From: Megachile rotundata
Lineage: Eukaryota > Arthropoda > Insecta > Hymenoptera > Megachilidae
Direction of reading: 5' to 3'
DNA: 64,000 nt
NCBI RefSeq assembly: GCF_050947335.1
Contig: NW_027473368.1
Span: forward strand, 895,095-959,094
This document shows positions 33,401 to 46,859 of this stretch, piece by piece; position 1 is the first letter of the stretch, and each line of letters starts with the position of its first letter. Under the pieces are notes generated by a model. It ran no database searches, had not been told where the DNA came from, and saw nothing but the letters and a program-made list of their open reading frames with translations. The position numbers were made by a program, and so were the translations under genes.

Positions 33401-35139
33401 TACAATCACAATCATACATTCACAATCATACAATCACAATCATACAATCACAATCATATGATCACAATCAAACAATCACAATGATACAATCATAATCATA
33501 CAATCATAATCATACAATCACAATCATACAATTACTACTATACAATCACAATCATACAAAAACAATCATACAATCACAATCATACGATGACAATCCTACA
33601 ATTACTACTATACATTCACAATCACACAAAAACAATCATACAATCACAATCATACAATCACAATCATACAATCACAATCATACAATCACAATCATACAAT
33701 CACAATCATACAATCACAATCATACAATCACAATCATATGATCACAATCAAACAATCACAATGATACAATCACAATCATACAATCACAATCATACTATCG
33801 CAATCATACAATCACAATCATACGATCACAATCATACGAACACAATCATACAATTACTACTATACAATCACAATCATACAAAAGCAATCATACAATCACA
33901 ATCATACGATGACAATCATACAATTACTACTATACAATCACAATCATACAAAAACAATCATACAATCACAATCATACGATGACAATCCTACAATTACTAC
34001 TATACATTCACAATCACACAAAAACAATCATACAATCACAATCATACAATCACAATCATACAATCACAATCATACAATCACAATCATACAATCACAATCA
34101 TACAATCACAATCATACAATCACAATCATACAATCACAATCATATGATCACAATCAAACAATCACAATGATACAATCACAATCATACAATCACAATCATA
34201 CAATCACAATCATACAATCACAATCATACAATCACAATCATACATTCACAATCATACAATCACAATCATACTATCGCAATCATACAATCACAATCGTACA
34301 ATCACAATCATACAATCACAATCATTCAATCACAATCATGCAATCACAATCATACAATCACAATCATACAATCACAATCATACAATCACAATCATACTAT
34401 CGCAATCATACAATCACAATCATACGATCACAATCATACGAAGACAATCATACAATTACTACTATACAATCACAATCATACAAAAGCAATCATACAATCA
34501 CAATCATACGATGACAATCATACAATTACTACTATACAATCACAATCATACAAAAACAATCATACAATCACAATCATACAATCACAATCATACAATCACA
34601 ATCATACATTCACAATCATACAATCACAATCATACAATCACAATAATACAATCACAATCATACAATCGCAATCATACAATCACAATCATACAATCACAAT
34701 CATACAATCACAATTATACAAACACAATCATACAATCACAATCATACTATCGCAATCATACAATCACAATCGTACAATCACAATCATACAATCACAATCA
34801 TTCAATCACAATCATGCAATCACAATCATACAATCACAATCATACAATCACAATCATACAATCACAATCATGCAACCACAATCATACAATCACAATCATA
34901 CAATCACAATCATACAATCACAATCATACAATCACAATCATACAATCACAATCATACAATCACAATCATACAATCACAATCATACAATCACAATCATACA
35001 ATCACAATCATACAATCACAATCATACAATCACAATCATACAATCACAATCATACAATCACAATCATACTATCGCAATCATAGAATCACAATCGTACAAT
35101 CACAATCATACAATCACAATCATACAATCACAATCATAC
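33401..35139. repeat. L-family mosaic with a 392-bp pair
   Basis: A group with attactactatacattc and cacacaaaaac occurs near 33,600 and again 392 bp (28 units) later near 33,992. A stretch at about 34.5-35.07 kb, with caattatac near 34,712 and caaccacaatc at 34,873, is shared with 36.55-37.09 kb at a shift of 2,044 bp (146 units). The rest is plain repeat. No gene is visible. Confidence 0.72.
34876..35069 (+). repeat. Homogeneous run of consensus units
   Basis: About 194 bp (nearly 14 units) match the consensus without a change, bounded by tgcaaccac on the left and catactatcgc on the right. Related perfect runs lie at 36,920-37,085, 37,111-37,295, 40,757-40,920 and 40,947-41,131. These are among the least diverged stretches in the window and so are the likeliest places for recent slippage. 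Confidence 0.85.
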
Positions 35140-38100
35140 AATCACAATCATACAATCACAATCATACAAACACAATCATACAATCACAATCATACTATCG
35201 CAATCATACAATCACAATCGTACAATCACAATCATACAATCACAATCATTCAATCACAATCATGCAATCACAATCATACAATCACCATCATACAATCACA
35301 ATCATACAATCACAATCATGCAATCACAATCATACAATCACAATCATACAATCACAATCATACCATCCCAATCATACAATCACAATCACACAATCGCAAT
35401 CATACAATCACAATCATACAAAAACAATGATACAATCACAATCATACAATCACAATCATACAATCACAATCATACAATCACAATCATACAATCACAATCA
35501 TACGATCACAATCATACGAAGACAATCATACAATTACTACTATACAATCACAATCATACAAAAACAATCATACAATCACAGTCATACAATCACAATCATA
35601 CAATCACAATCATACATTCACAATCATACAATCACAATCATACAATCACAATCACACAATCGCAATCATACAATCACAATCATACAAAAACAATGATACA
35701 ATCACAATCATGCAATCACAATCATACAATCACAATCATACAATCACAATCATACGATCACAATCATACGAAGACAATCATACAATTACTACTATACAAT
35801 CACAATCATACAAAAACAATCATACAAACACAATCATACGATGACAATCATACAATTACTACTATACAATCACAATCATACAAAAACAATCATACAATCA
35901 CAGTCACACATTCACAATCATACAATCACAGTCATACATTCACAAACATACAATCACAATCATACAATCACAATCATACAATCACAACAATACAATCACA
36001 ATCATGCAATCTCAATCATACAATCACAATCATACAATCACAATCACACAATCGCAATCATACAATCACAATCATACAAGAACCATGATACAATCACAAT
36101 CATACAATCACAATCATACAATCACAATCGTACAATCACAATCATACAATCACAATCATACAATCACAATCATACTATCGCAATCATACAATCACAATCG
36201 TACAATCACAATCATACAATCACAATCATTCAATCACAATCATGCAATCACAATCATACAATCACAATCATACAATCACAATCATACAAAAACAATCATA
36301 CAATCACAATCATACAATCACAGTCATACAATCATAATCATATAATCACACTCATAAAATTGCAATAACACAATCACAATCATACAATCACAATCATACA
36401 ATCACAATCATACAATCACAATCATACTATCGCAATCATACAATCACAATCATACGATCACAATCATACGAAGACAATCATACAATTACTACTATACAAT
36501 CACAATCATACAAAAGCAATCATACAACCACAATCATACGATGACAATCATACAATTACTACTATACAATCACAATCATACAAAAACAATCATACAATCA
36601 CAATCATACAATCACAATCATACAATCACAATCATACATTCACAATCATACAATCACAATCATACAATCACAATCATACAATCACAATAATACAATCACA
36701 ATCATACAATCGCAATCATACAATCACAATCATACAATCACAATCATACAATCACAATTATACAAACACAATCATACAATCACAATCATACTATCGCAAT
36801 CATACAATCACAATCGTACAATCACAATCATACAATCACAATCATTCAATCACAATCATGCAATCACAATCATACAATCACAATCATACAATCACAATCA
36901 TACAATCACAATCATGCAACCACAATCATACAATCACAATCATACAATCACAATCATACAATCACAATCATACAATCACAATCATACAATCACAATCATA
37001 CAATCACAATCATACAATCACAATCATACAATCACAATCATACAATCACAATCATACAATCACAATCATACAATCACAATCATACTATCGCAATCATAGA
37101 ATCACAATCGTACAATCACAATCATACAATCACAATCATACAATCACAATCATACAATCACAATCATACAATCACAATCATACAATCACAATCATACAAT
37201 CACAATCATACAATCACAATCATACAATCACAATCATACAATCACAATCATACAATCACAATCATACAATCACAATCATACAATCACAATCATACTATCG
37301 CAATCATACAATCACAATCGTACAATCACAATCATACAATCACAATCATTCAATCACAATCATGTAATCACAATCATACAATCACAATCATACAATCACA
37401 ATCATACAAAAACAATGATACAATCGCAATCATACAATTCAAATCATACAATCACAATCATACAATCACAATCATACAATCACAATCATACAATCACAAT
37501 CATACAATCACAATCATACAACCACAATCATACAATCCCAATCAAACAATCACAATCATACAATCACAATCATACAATCGCAATCATACAATCACAATCG
37601 TACAAAAACAATGATACAATCACAATCATACAATCACAATCATACAATCACAATCATACAATCACAACCATACGATCACAATCATACGAAGGCAATCATA
37701 CAATTACTACTATACAATCACAATCATACAAAAACAATCATACAATCACAGTCATACAATCACAATCATACAATCACAATCATACATTCACAATCATACA
37801 ATCACAATCATACAATCACAATCACACAATCGCAATCATACAAACACAATCATACAAAAACAATGATACAATCACAATCATACAATCACAATCATACAAT
37901 CACAATCATACAATCACAATCATACGATCACAATCATACGAAGACAATCATACAATTACTACTATACAATCACAATCATACAAAAACAATCATACAATCA
38001 CAGTCATACAATCACAATCATACATTCACAATCATACAATCACAATCATACAATCACAATCATACAATCACAATCATGCAATCACAATCATACAATCACA

Positions 38101-38949
38101 ATCATACAATCACAATCATACCATCCCAATCATACAATCACAATCACACAATCGCAATCATACAATCACAATCATACAAAAACAATGATACAATCACAAT
38201 CATACAATCACAATCATACAATCACAATCATACATTCACAATCATACAATCACAATCATACAATCACAATCACACAATCGCAATCATACAATCACAATCA
38301 TACAAAAACAATGATACAATCACAATCATGCAATCACAATCATACAATCACAATCATACGATCACAATCATACGAAGACAATCATACAATTACTACTATA
38401 CAATCACAATCATACAAAAACAATCATACAAACACAATCATACGATGACAATCATACAATTACTACTATACAATCACAATCATACAAAAACAATCATACA
38501 ATCACAATCACACATTCACAATCATACAATCACAGTCATACATTCACAAACATACAATCACAATCATACAATCACAATCATACAATCACAATCATACAAT
38601 CACAATAATACAATCACAATCATACAATCTCAATCATACAATCACAATCATACAATCACAATCATACAATCACAATCACACAATCGCAATCATACAATCA
38701 CAATCATACAAAAACAATGATACAATCACAATCATGCAATCACAATCATACAATCACAATCATATGATCACAATCAAACAATCACAATGATACAATCACA
38801 ATCATACAATCACAATCATACAATCACAATCATACAATCACAATCATACAATCACAATCATACAATCACAATAATACAATCACAATCATACAATCTCAAT
38901 ATTACAATCGCAATCATACAATCACAATCATACAATCACAATCATACAA
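35140..38949. repeat. 3.81 kb higher-order duplication, copy 1
   Basis: The variant order recurs at a shift of 3,808 bp near 35.2 kb, and 3,836 bp (274 units) from about 36.0 to 38.2 kb. It recurs at 3,962 bp near 38.33 kb and 4,326 bp near 38.76 kb, so copy 2 is longer by whole units. Diagnostic substitutions include caaccac near 37,520 and catacaaacac near 37,846, where copy 2 has the consensus. The copy contains two perfect runs (36,920-37,085 and 37,111-37,295) and the cacactcataaaattgc unit at 36,347. Confidence 0.82.
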
Positions 38950-41900
38950 TCACAATCATACAATCACAATCATACAAACACAATCATACAATCACAATCA
39001 TACTATCGCAATCATACAATCACAATCGTACAATCACAATCATACAATCACAATCATTCAATCACAATCATGCAATCACAATCATACAATCACCATCATA
39101 CAATCACAATCATACAATCACAATCATGCAATCACAATCATACAATCACAATCATACAATCACAATCATACCATCCCAATCATACAATCACAATCACACA
39201 ATCGCAATCATACAATCACAATCATACAAAAACAATGATACAATCACAATCATACAATCACAATCATACAATCACAATCATACAATCACAATCATACAAT
39301 CACAATCATACGATCACAATCATACGATCACAATCATACGAAGACAATCATACAGTTACTACTATACAATCACAATCATACAAAAACAATCATACAATCA
39401 CAGTCATACAATCACAATCATACAATCACAATCATACATTCACAATCATACAATCACAATCATACAATCACAATCACACAATCGCAATCATACAATCACA
39501 ATCATACAAAAACAATGATACAATCACAATCATGCAATCACAATCATACAATCACAATCATACAATCACAATCATACGATCACAATCATACGAAGACAAT
39601 CATACAATTACTACTATACAATCACAATCATACAAAAACAATCATACAAACACAATCATACGATGACAATCATACAATTACTACTATACAATCACAATCA
39701 TACAAAAACAATCATACAATCACAATCACACATTCACAATCATACAATCACAGTCATACATTCACAAACATACAATCACAATCATACAATCACAATCATA
39801 CAATCACAATCATACAATCACAACAATACAATCACAATCATGCAATCTCAATCATACAATCACAATCATACAATCACAATCACACAATCGCAATCATACA
39901 GTCACAATCATACAAGAACAATGATACAATCACAATCATACAATCACAATCATACAATCACAATCGTACAATCACAATCATACAATCACAATCATACAAT
40001 CACAATCATACTATCGCAATCATACAATCACAATCGTACAATCACAATCATACAATCACAATCATTCAATCACAATCATGCAATCACAATCATACAATCA
40101 CAATCATACAATCACAATCATACAAAAACAATCATACAATCACAATCATACAATCACAGTCATACAATCATAATCATATAATCACACTCATAAAATTGCA
40201 ATAACACAATCACAATCATACAATCACAATCATACAATCACAATCATACAATCACAATCATACTATCGCAATCATACAATCACAATCATACGATCACAAT
40301 CATACGAAGACAATCATACAATTACTACTATACAATCACAATCATACAAAAGCAATCATACAACCACAATCATACGATGACAATCATACAATTACTACTA
40401 TACAATCACAATCATACAAAAACAATCATACAATCACAATCATACAATCACAATCATACAATCGCAATCATACATTCACAATCATACAATCACAATCATA
40501 CAATCACAATCATACAATCACAATAATACAATCACAATCATACAATCGCAATCATACAATCACAATCATACAATCACAATCATACAATCACAATTATACA
40601 AACACAATCATACAATCACAATCATACTATCGCAATCATACAATCACAATCGTACAATCACAATCATACAATCACAATCATTCAATCACAATCATGCAAT
40701 CGCAATCATACAATCACAATCATACAATCACAATCATACAATCACAATCATGCAACCACAATCATACAATCACAATCATACAATCACAATCATACAATCA
40801 CAATCATACAATCACAATCATACAATCACAATCATACAATCACAATCATACAATCACAATCATACAATCACAATCATACAATCACAATCATACAATCACA
40901 ATCATACAATCACAATCATACTATCGCAATCATAGAATCACAATCGTACAATCACAATCATACAATCACAATCATACAATCACAATCATACAATCACAAT
41001 CATACAATCACAATCATACAATCACAATCATACAATCACAATCATACAATCACAATCATACAATCACAATCATACAATCACAATCATACAATCACAATCA
41101 TACAATCACAATCATACAATCACAATCATACTATCGCAATCATACAATCACAATCGTACAATCACAATCATACAATCACAATCATTCAATCACAATCATG
41201 TAATCACAATCATACAATCACAATCATACAATCACAATCATACAAAAACAATGATACAATCGCAATCATACAATTCAAATCATACAATCACAATCATACA
41301 ATCACAATCATACAATCACAATCATACAATCACAATCATACAATCACAATCATACAATCACAATCATACAATCCCAATCAAACAATCACAATCATACAAT
41401 CACAATCATACAATCGCAATCATACAATCACAATCGTACAAAAACAATGATACAATCACAATCATACAATCACAATCATACAATCACAATCATACAATCA
41501 CAACCATACGATCACAATCATACGAAGGCAATCATACAATTACTACTATACAATCACAATCATACAAAAACAATCATACAATCACAGTCATACAATCACA
41601 ATCATACAATCACAATCATACATTCACAATCATACAATCACAATCATACAATCACAATCACACAATCGCAATCATACAATCACAATCATACAAAAACAAT
41701 GATACAATCACAATCATACAATCACAATCATACAATCACAATCATACAATCACAATCATACGATCACAATCATACGAAGACAATCATACAATTACTACTA
41801 TACAATCACAATCATACAAAAACAATCATACAATCACAGTCATACAATCACAATCATACATTCACAATCATACAATCACAATCATACAATCACAATCATA

Positions 41901-43260
41901 CAATCACAATCATGCAATCACAATCATACAATCACAATCATACAATCACAATCATACCATCCCAATCATACAATCACAATCACACAATCGCAATCATACA
42001 ATCACAATCATACAAAAACAATGATACAATCACAATCATACAATCACAATCATACAATCACAATCATACAATCACAATCATACGATCACAATCATACGAA
42101 GACAATCATACAATTACTACTATACAATCACAATCATACAAAAACAATCATACAATCACAGTCATACAATCACAATCATACAATCACAATCATACATTCA
42201 CAATCATACAATCACAATCATACAATCACAATCACACAATCGCAATCATACAATCACAATCATACAAAAACAATGATACAATCACAATCATGCAATCACA
42301 ATCATACAATCACAATCATACGATCACAATCATACGAAGACAATCATACAATTACTACTATACAATCACAATCATACAAAAACAATCATACAAACACAAT
42401 CATACGATGACAATCATACAATTACTACTATACAATCACAATCATACAAAAACAATCATACAATCACAATCACACATTCACAATCATACAATCACAGTCA
42501 TACATTCACAAACATACAATCACAATCATACAATCACAATCATACAATCACAACAATACAATCACAATCATGCAATCTCAATCATACAATCACAATCATA
42601 CAATCACAATCACACAATCGCAATCATACAATCACAATCATACAAAAACAATGAAACAATCACAATCATGCAATCACAATCATGCAATCACAATCATACG
42701 ATCACAATCATACGAAGACAATCATACAATTACTACTATACAATCACAATCATACAAAAACAATCATACAAACACAATCATACGATGACAATCATACAAT
42801 TATTACTATACAATCACAATCATACAAAAACAATCATACAATCACAATCACACATTCACAATCATACAATCACAGTCATACATTCACAAACATACAATCA
42901 CAATCATACAATCACAATCATACAATCACAATAATACAACCACAATCATACAATCTCAATCATACAATCACAATCATACAATCACAATCATACAATCACA
43001 ATCACACAATCGCAATCATACAATCACAATCATACAAAAACAATGATACAATCACAATCATGCAATCACAATCATACAATCACAATCATATGATCACAAT
43101 CAAACAATCACAATGATACAAACACAATCATACAATCACAATCATACAATCACAATAATACAATCACAATCATACAATCTCAATATTACAATCGCAATCA
43201 TACAATCACAATCATACAATCACAATCATACAATCACAATCATACAATCACAATCATACA
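38950..43260. repeat. 3.81 kb higher-order duplication, copy 2, expanded
   Basis: This is an adjacent, same-orientation copy of 35,140-38,949. It is about 0.5 kb longer: one gain of 126 bp near 42.05-42.15 kb and a further gain of about 364 bp at 42.3-42.9 kb, where a cassette is repeated with the new variant caatgaaac (42,652). Substitutions specific to it include cgcaatc near 40,463 and 40,701. Its open frame of 495 codons (41,447-42,934) is the longest in the window and is still only repeat. Confidence 0.8.
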
Positions 43261-45665
43261 AACACAATCATACAATCACAATCATACTATCGCAATCATA
43301 CAATCACAATCACACAATCGCAATCATACAATCACAATCATACAAAAACAATGAAACAATCACAATCATGCAATCACAATCATGCAATCACAATCATACG
43401 ATCACAATCACACATTCACAATCATACAATCACAGTCATACATTCACAAACATACAATCACAATCATACAATCACAATCATACAATCACAACAATACAAT
43501 CACAATCATGCAATCTCAATCATACAATCACAATCATACAATCACAATCACACAATCGCAATCATACAATCACAATCATACAAAAACAATGAAACAATCA
43601 CATTCATGCAATCACAATCATGCAATCACAATCATACGATCACAATCATACGAAGACAATCATACAATTACTACTATACAATCACAATCATACAAAAACA
43701 ATCATACAAACACAATCATACGATGACAATCATACAATTACTACTATACAATCACAATCATACAAAACAATCATACAATCACAATCACACATTCACAATC
43801 ATACAATCACAGTCATACATTCACAAACATACAATCACAATCATACAATCACAATCATACAATCACAATAATACAACCACAATCATACAATCTCAATCAT
43901 ACAATCACAATCATACAATCACAATCATACAATCACAATCACACAATCGCAATCATACAATCACAATCATACAAAAACAATGATACAATCACAATCATGC
44001 AATCACAATCATACAATCACAATCATATGATCACAATCAAACAATCACAATGATACAAACACAATCATACAATCACAATCATGCAATCACAATCATACAA
44101 TCACAATCATACGATCACAATCATACGAAGACAATCATACAATTACTACTGTACAATCACAATCATACAAAAACAATCATACAAACACAATCATACGATG
44201 ACAATCCTACAATTACTACTATACAATCACAATCACACAAAAACAATCATACAATCACAATCATACAATCACAATCATACAATCACAATCATACATTCAC
44301 AATTATACAATCACAATCATACAATCACAATCATATGATCACAATCAAACAATCACAATGATACAATCACAATCATACAATCATAATCATACAATCACAA
44401 TCATACAATTACTACTATACAATCACAATCATACAAAAACAATCATACAATCACAATCATACGATGACAATCCTACAATTACTACTATACAATCACAATC
44501 ACACAAAAACAATCATACAATCACAATCATACAATCACAATCATACAATCACAATCATACAATCACAATCATACAATCACAATCATATGATCACAATCAA
44601 ACAATCACAATGATACAATCACAATCATACAATCACAATCATACAATCACAATCATACAATCACAATCATACGATCACAATCATACGAAGACAATCATAC
44701 AATTACTACTATACAATCACAATCATACAAAAGCAATCATACAATCACAATCATACGATGACAATCATACAATTACTACTATACAATCACAATCATACAA
44801 AAACAATCATACAATCACAATCATACAATCACAACAATACAATCACAATCATGCAATCTCAATCATACAATCACAATCATACAATCACAATCACACAATC
44901 GCAATCATACAATCACAGTCATACAAAAACAATGATACAATCACAATCATGCAATCAGAATCATGCAATCACAATCATACAATCACAATCACACAATCCC
45001 AATCATACTATCGCAATCATACAATCACAATCCTACAATCACAATCATAGAATCACAATGATACAATCACAATCATGCAATCACAATCATACAATCACAA
45101 TCATACGATCACAATCATACGAAGACAATCATACAATTACTACTATACAATCACAATCATACAAAAACAATCATACAAACACAATCATACGATGACAATC
45201 ATACAATTACTACTATACAATCACAATCACACAAAAACAATCATACAATCACAATCACACATTCACAATCATACAATCACAGTCATACATTCACAAACAT
45301 ACAATCACAATCATACAATCACAATCATACAATCACAACAATACAATCACAATCATACAATCTCAATCATACAATCGCAATCATACAATCACAATCATAC
45401 AATCACCATCATACAATCACAATCATACAAACACAATCATACAATCACAATCATACTATCGCAATCATACAATCACAATCGTACAATCACAATCATACAA
45501 TCACAATCATTCAATCACAATCATGCAATCACAATCATACAATCACAATCATACAATCACAATCATACAATCACAATCATGCAATCACAATCATAAAATC
45601 ACAATCATACAATCACAATCATACCATCCCAATCATACAATCACAATCACACAATCGCAATCATA
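43261..45665. repeat. End of left domain: caatgaaac triplication and L mosaic
   Basis: The variant caatgaaac, absent elsewhere as far as I can see, occurs at 42,652, 43,352 and 43,590, spaced 700 and 238 bp (50 and 17 units), which marks local amplification of one mutated unit. The first register break of the array lies at 43,761-43,770. Further on there are more acgaagac/attactactatac cassettes (44.1-44.8 and 45.1-45.2 kb) and a final cataccatccc group at 45.62 kb. No gene is present. Confidence 0.75.
43761..43773 (+). other. 13-bp unit: first register break in the array
   Basis: The recurrent A-rich variant tacaaaaacaatca has lost one A and reads tacaaaacaatca. The CATAC register moves from 11 to 10 modulo 14 and stays there until 48.7 kb. 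This is the only indel that is not a multiple of 14 that I found in the left domain. Confidence 0.85.
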
Positions 45666-46859
45666 CAATTACAATCATACAATCACAATCATACAATCAC
45701 AATCATAAGATCACAATCATACAATCACAATCACACAATCACAATCATACAATCACAATCATACAATCACAATCATACAATCACAATCATACTATCGCAT
45801 TCATACAATCACAATCATACAATCACAATCATACAATTACAATCATACAATCACAATCATACAATCACAATCATAAGATCACAATCATACAATCACAATC
45901 ACACAATTACAATCATACAATCACAATCATACAATCACAATCATACAATCACAATCATACAATCGCAAGCATACAATCACAATCATACAATCATAATCAT
46001 ACAATCACAATCATACAATCCCAATCATACAATTACAATCTCCCAAATACAATCATACAATCACAATCATACACTCACAATCATTCAATCACAATCATAC
46101 AATCACAATCATACAATCACAATCATACAATCACAATCATACAATCACAATCGTGCAGTCACAATCATACAATCGCAATCATACAATCGCAAGCATACAA
46201 TCACAATCATACAATCACAATCATACAATCACAATCATACAATCGCAATCAAACAATCACAATCATACTACCGCAATCATACAATCACAATCATACCATC
46301 ACAATCATACAATTACAATCATACAATCACAATCATACAATCACAATCATACAATCACAATCATACAATCAAAATCATACAATCGCAAACATACTATCAC
46401 AATCATACAATCAAAATCATACAATCACAATCATACAATCACAATCATACAATGGCAATCATACAATCGCAATCATACAATCACAATCATACAATCACAA
46501 TCATACAATCATAATCATACAATCACAATCATACAATCACAATCATACTATCGCATTCATACAATCACAATCATACCATCACAATCATACAATTACAATC
46601 ATACAATCACAATCATACAATCACAATCATAAGATCACAATCATACAATCACAATCACACAATTACAATCATACAATCACAATCATACAATCACAATCAT
46701 ACAATCGCAAGCATACAATCACAATCATACAATCATAATCATACAATCATAATCATACAATCACAATCATACAATCCCAATCATACAATTACAATCTCGC
46801 AAATACAATCATACAATCACAATCATACACTCACAATCATTCAATCACAATCATACAAT
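45666..46859. repeat. First R-family cassettes
   Basis: A cassette with catactatcgcattc, cataccatcac, acaattac, cataagatc, cgcaagcatac and the ctcccaaatac unit appears around 45.79-46.06 kb and again around 46.55-46.81 kb. It recurs near 51.79, 54.09, 56.83 and 62.34 kb and is the main building block of the right domain. No gene is present. Confidence 0.75.

Larger units (their letters stand above)
1..45665. repeat. Left array domain (variant family L)
   Basis: This part is defined by recurring variant units that are rare or absent to its right: tacgaagacaatcatac followed by acaattactactatac, tacaaaaacaatcatac, caatgatac, cataccatcccaatc, catactatcgcaatc with caatcgtac, and cattcacaaacatac. 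They recur in a few fixed orders (cassettes) throughout. The 14-bp register is unbroken to position 43,760: the T of CATAC falls at position 11 modulo 14 at the start and also near 14.4, 24.0, 33.0 and 43.76 kb. Differences between copies are therefore substitutions or gains and losses of whole units. The domain ends after the last cataccatcccaatc / cacacaatcgcaatc group at 45,621-45,660. Confidence 0.85.

Noticed and set aside
41447..42934. Longest open frame, 495 codons of QSQSYNHNHT-type repeats, and all other forward open frames
   Set aside because: The 14-bp unit has no stop in any forward frame, so long frames are expected by arithmetic. Starts and stops arise from random variants, frames overlap one another heavily, the variants are not frame-consistent, and there are no introns, promoters or non-repeat domains.
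45600..45760. A gene or spacer at the boundary between the two array domains
   Set aside because: The junction consists only of 14-bp units; no base of unique sequence separates the families.
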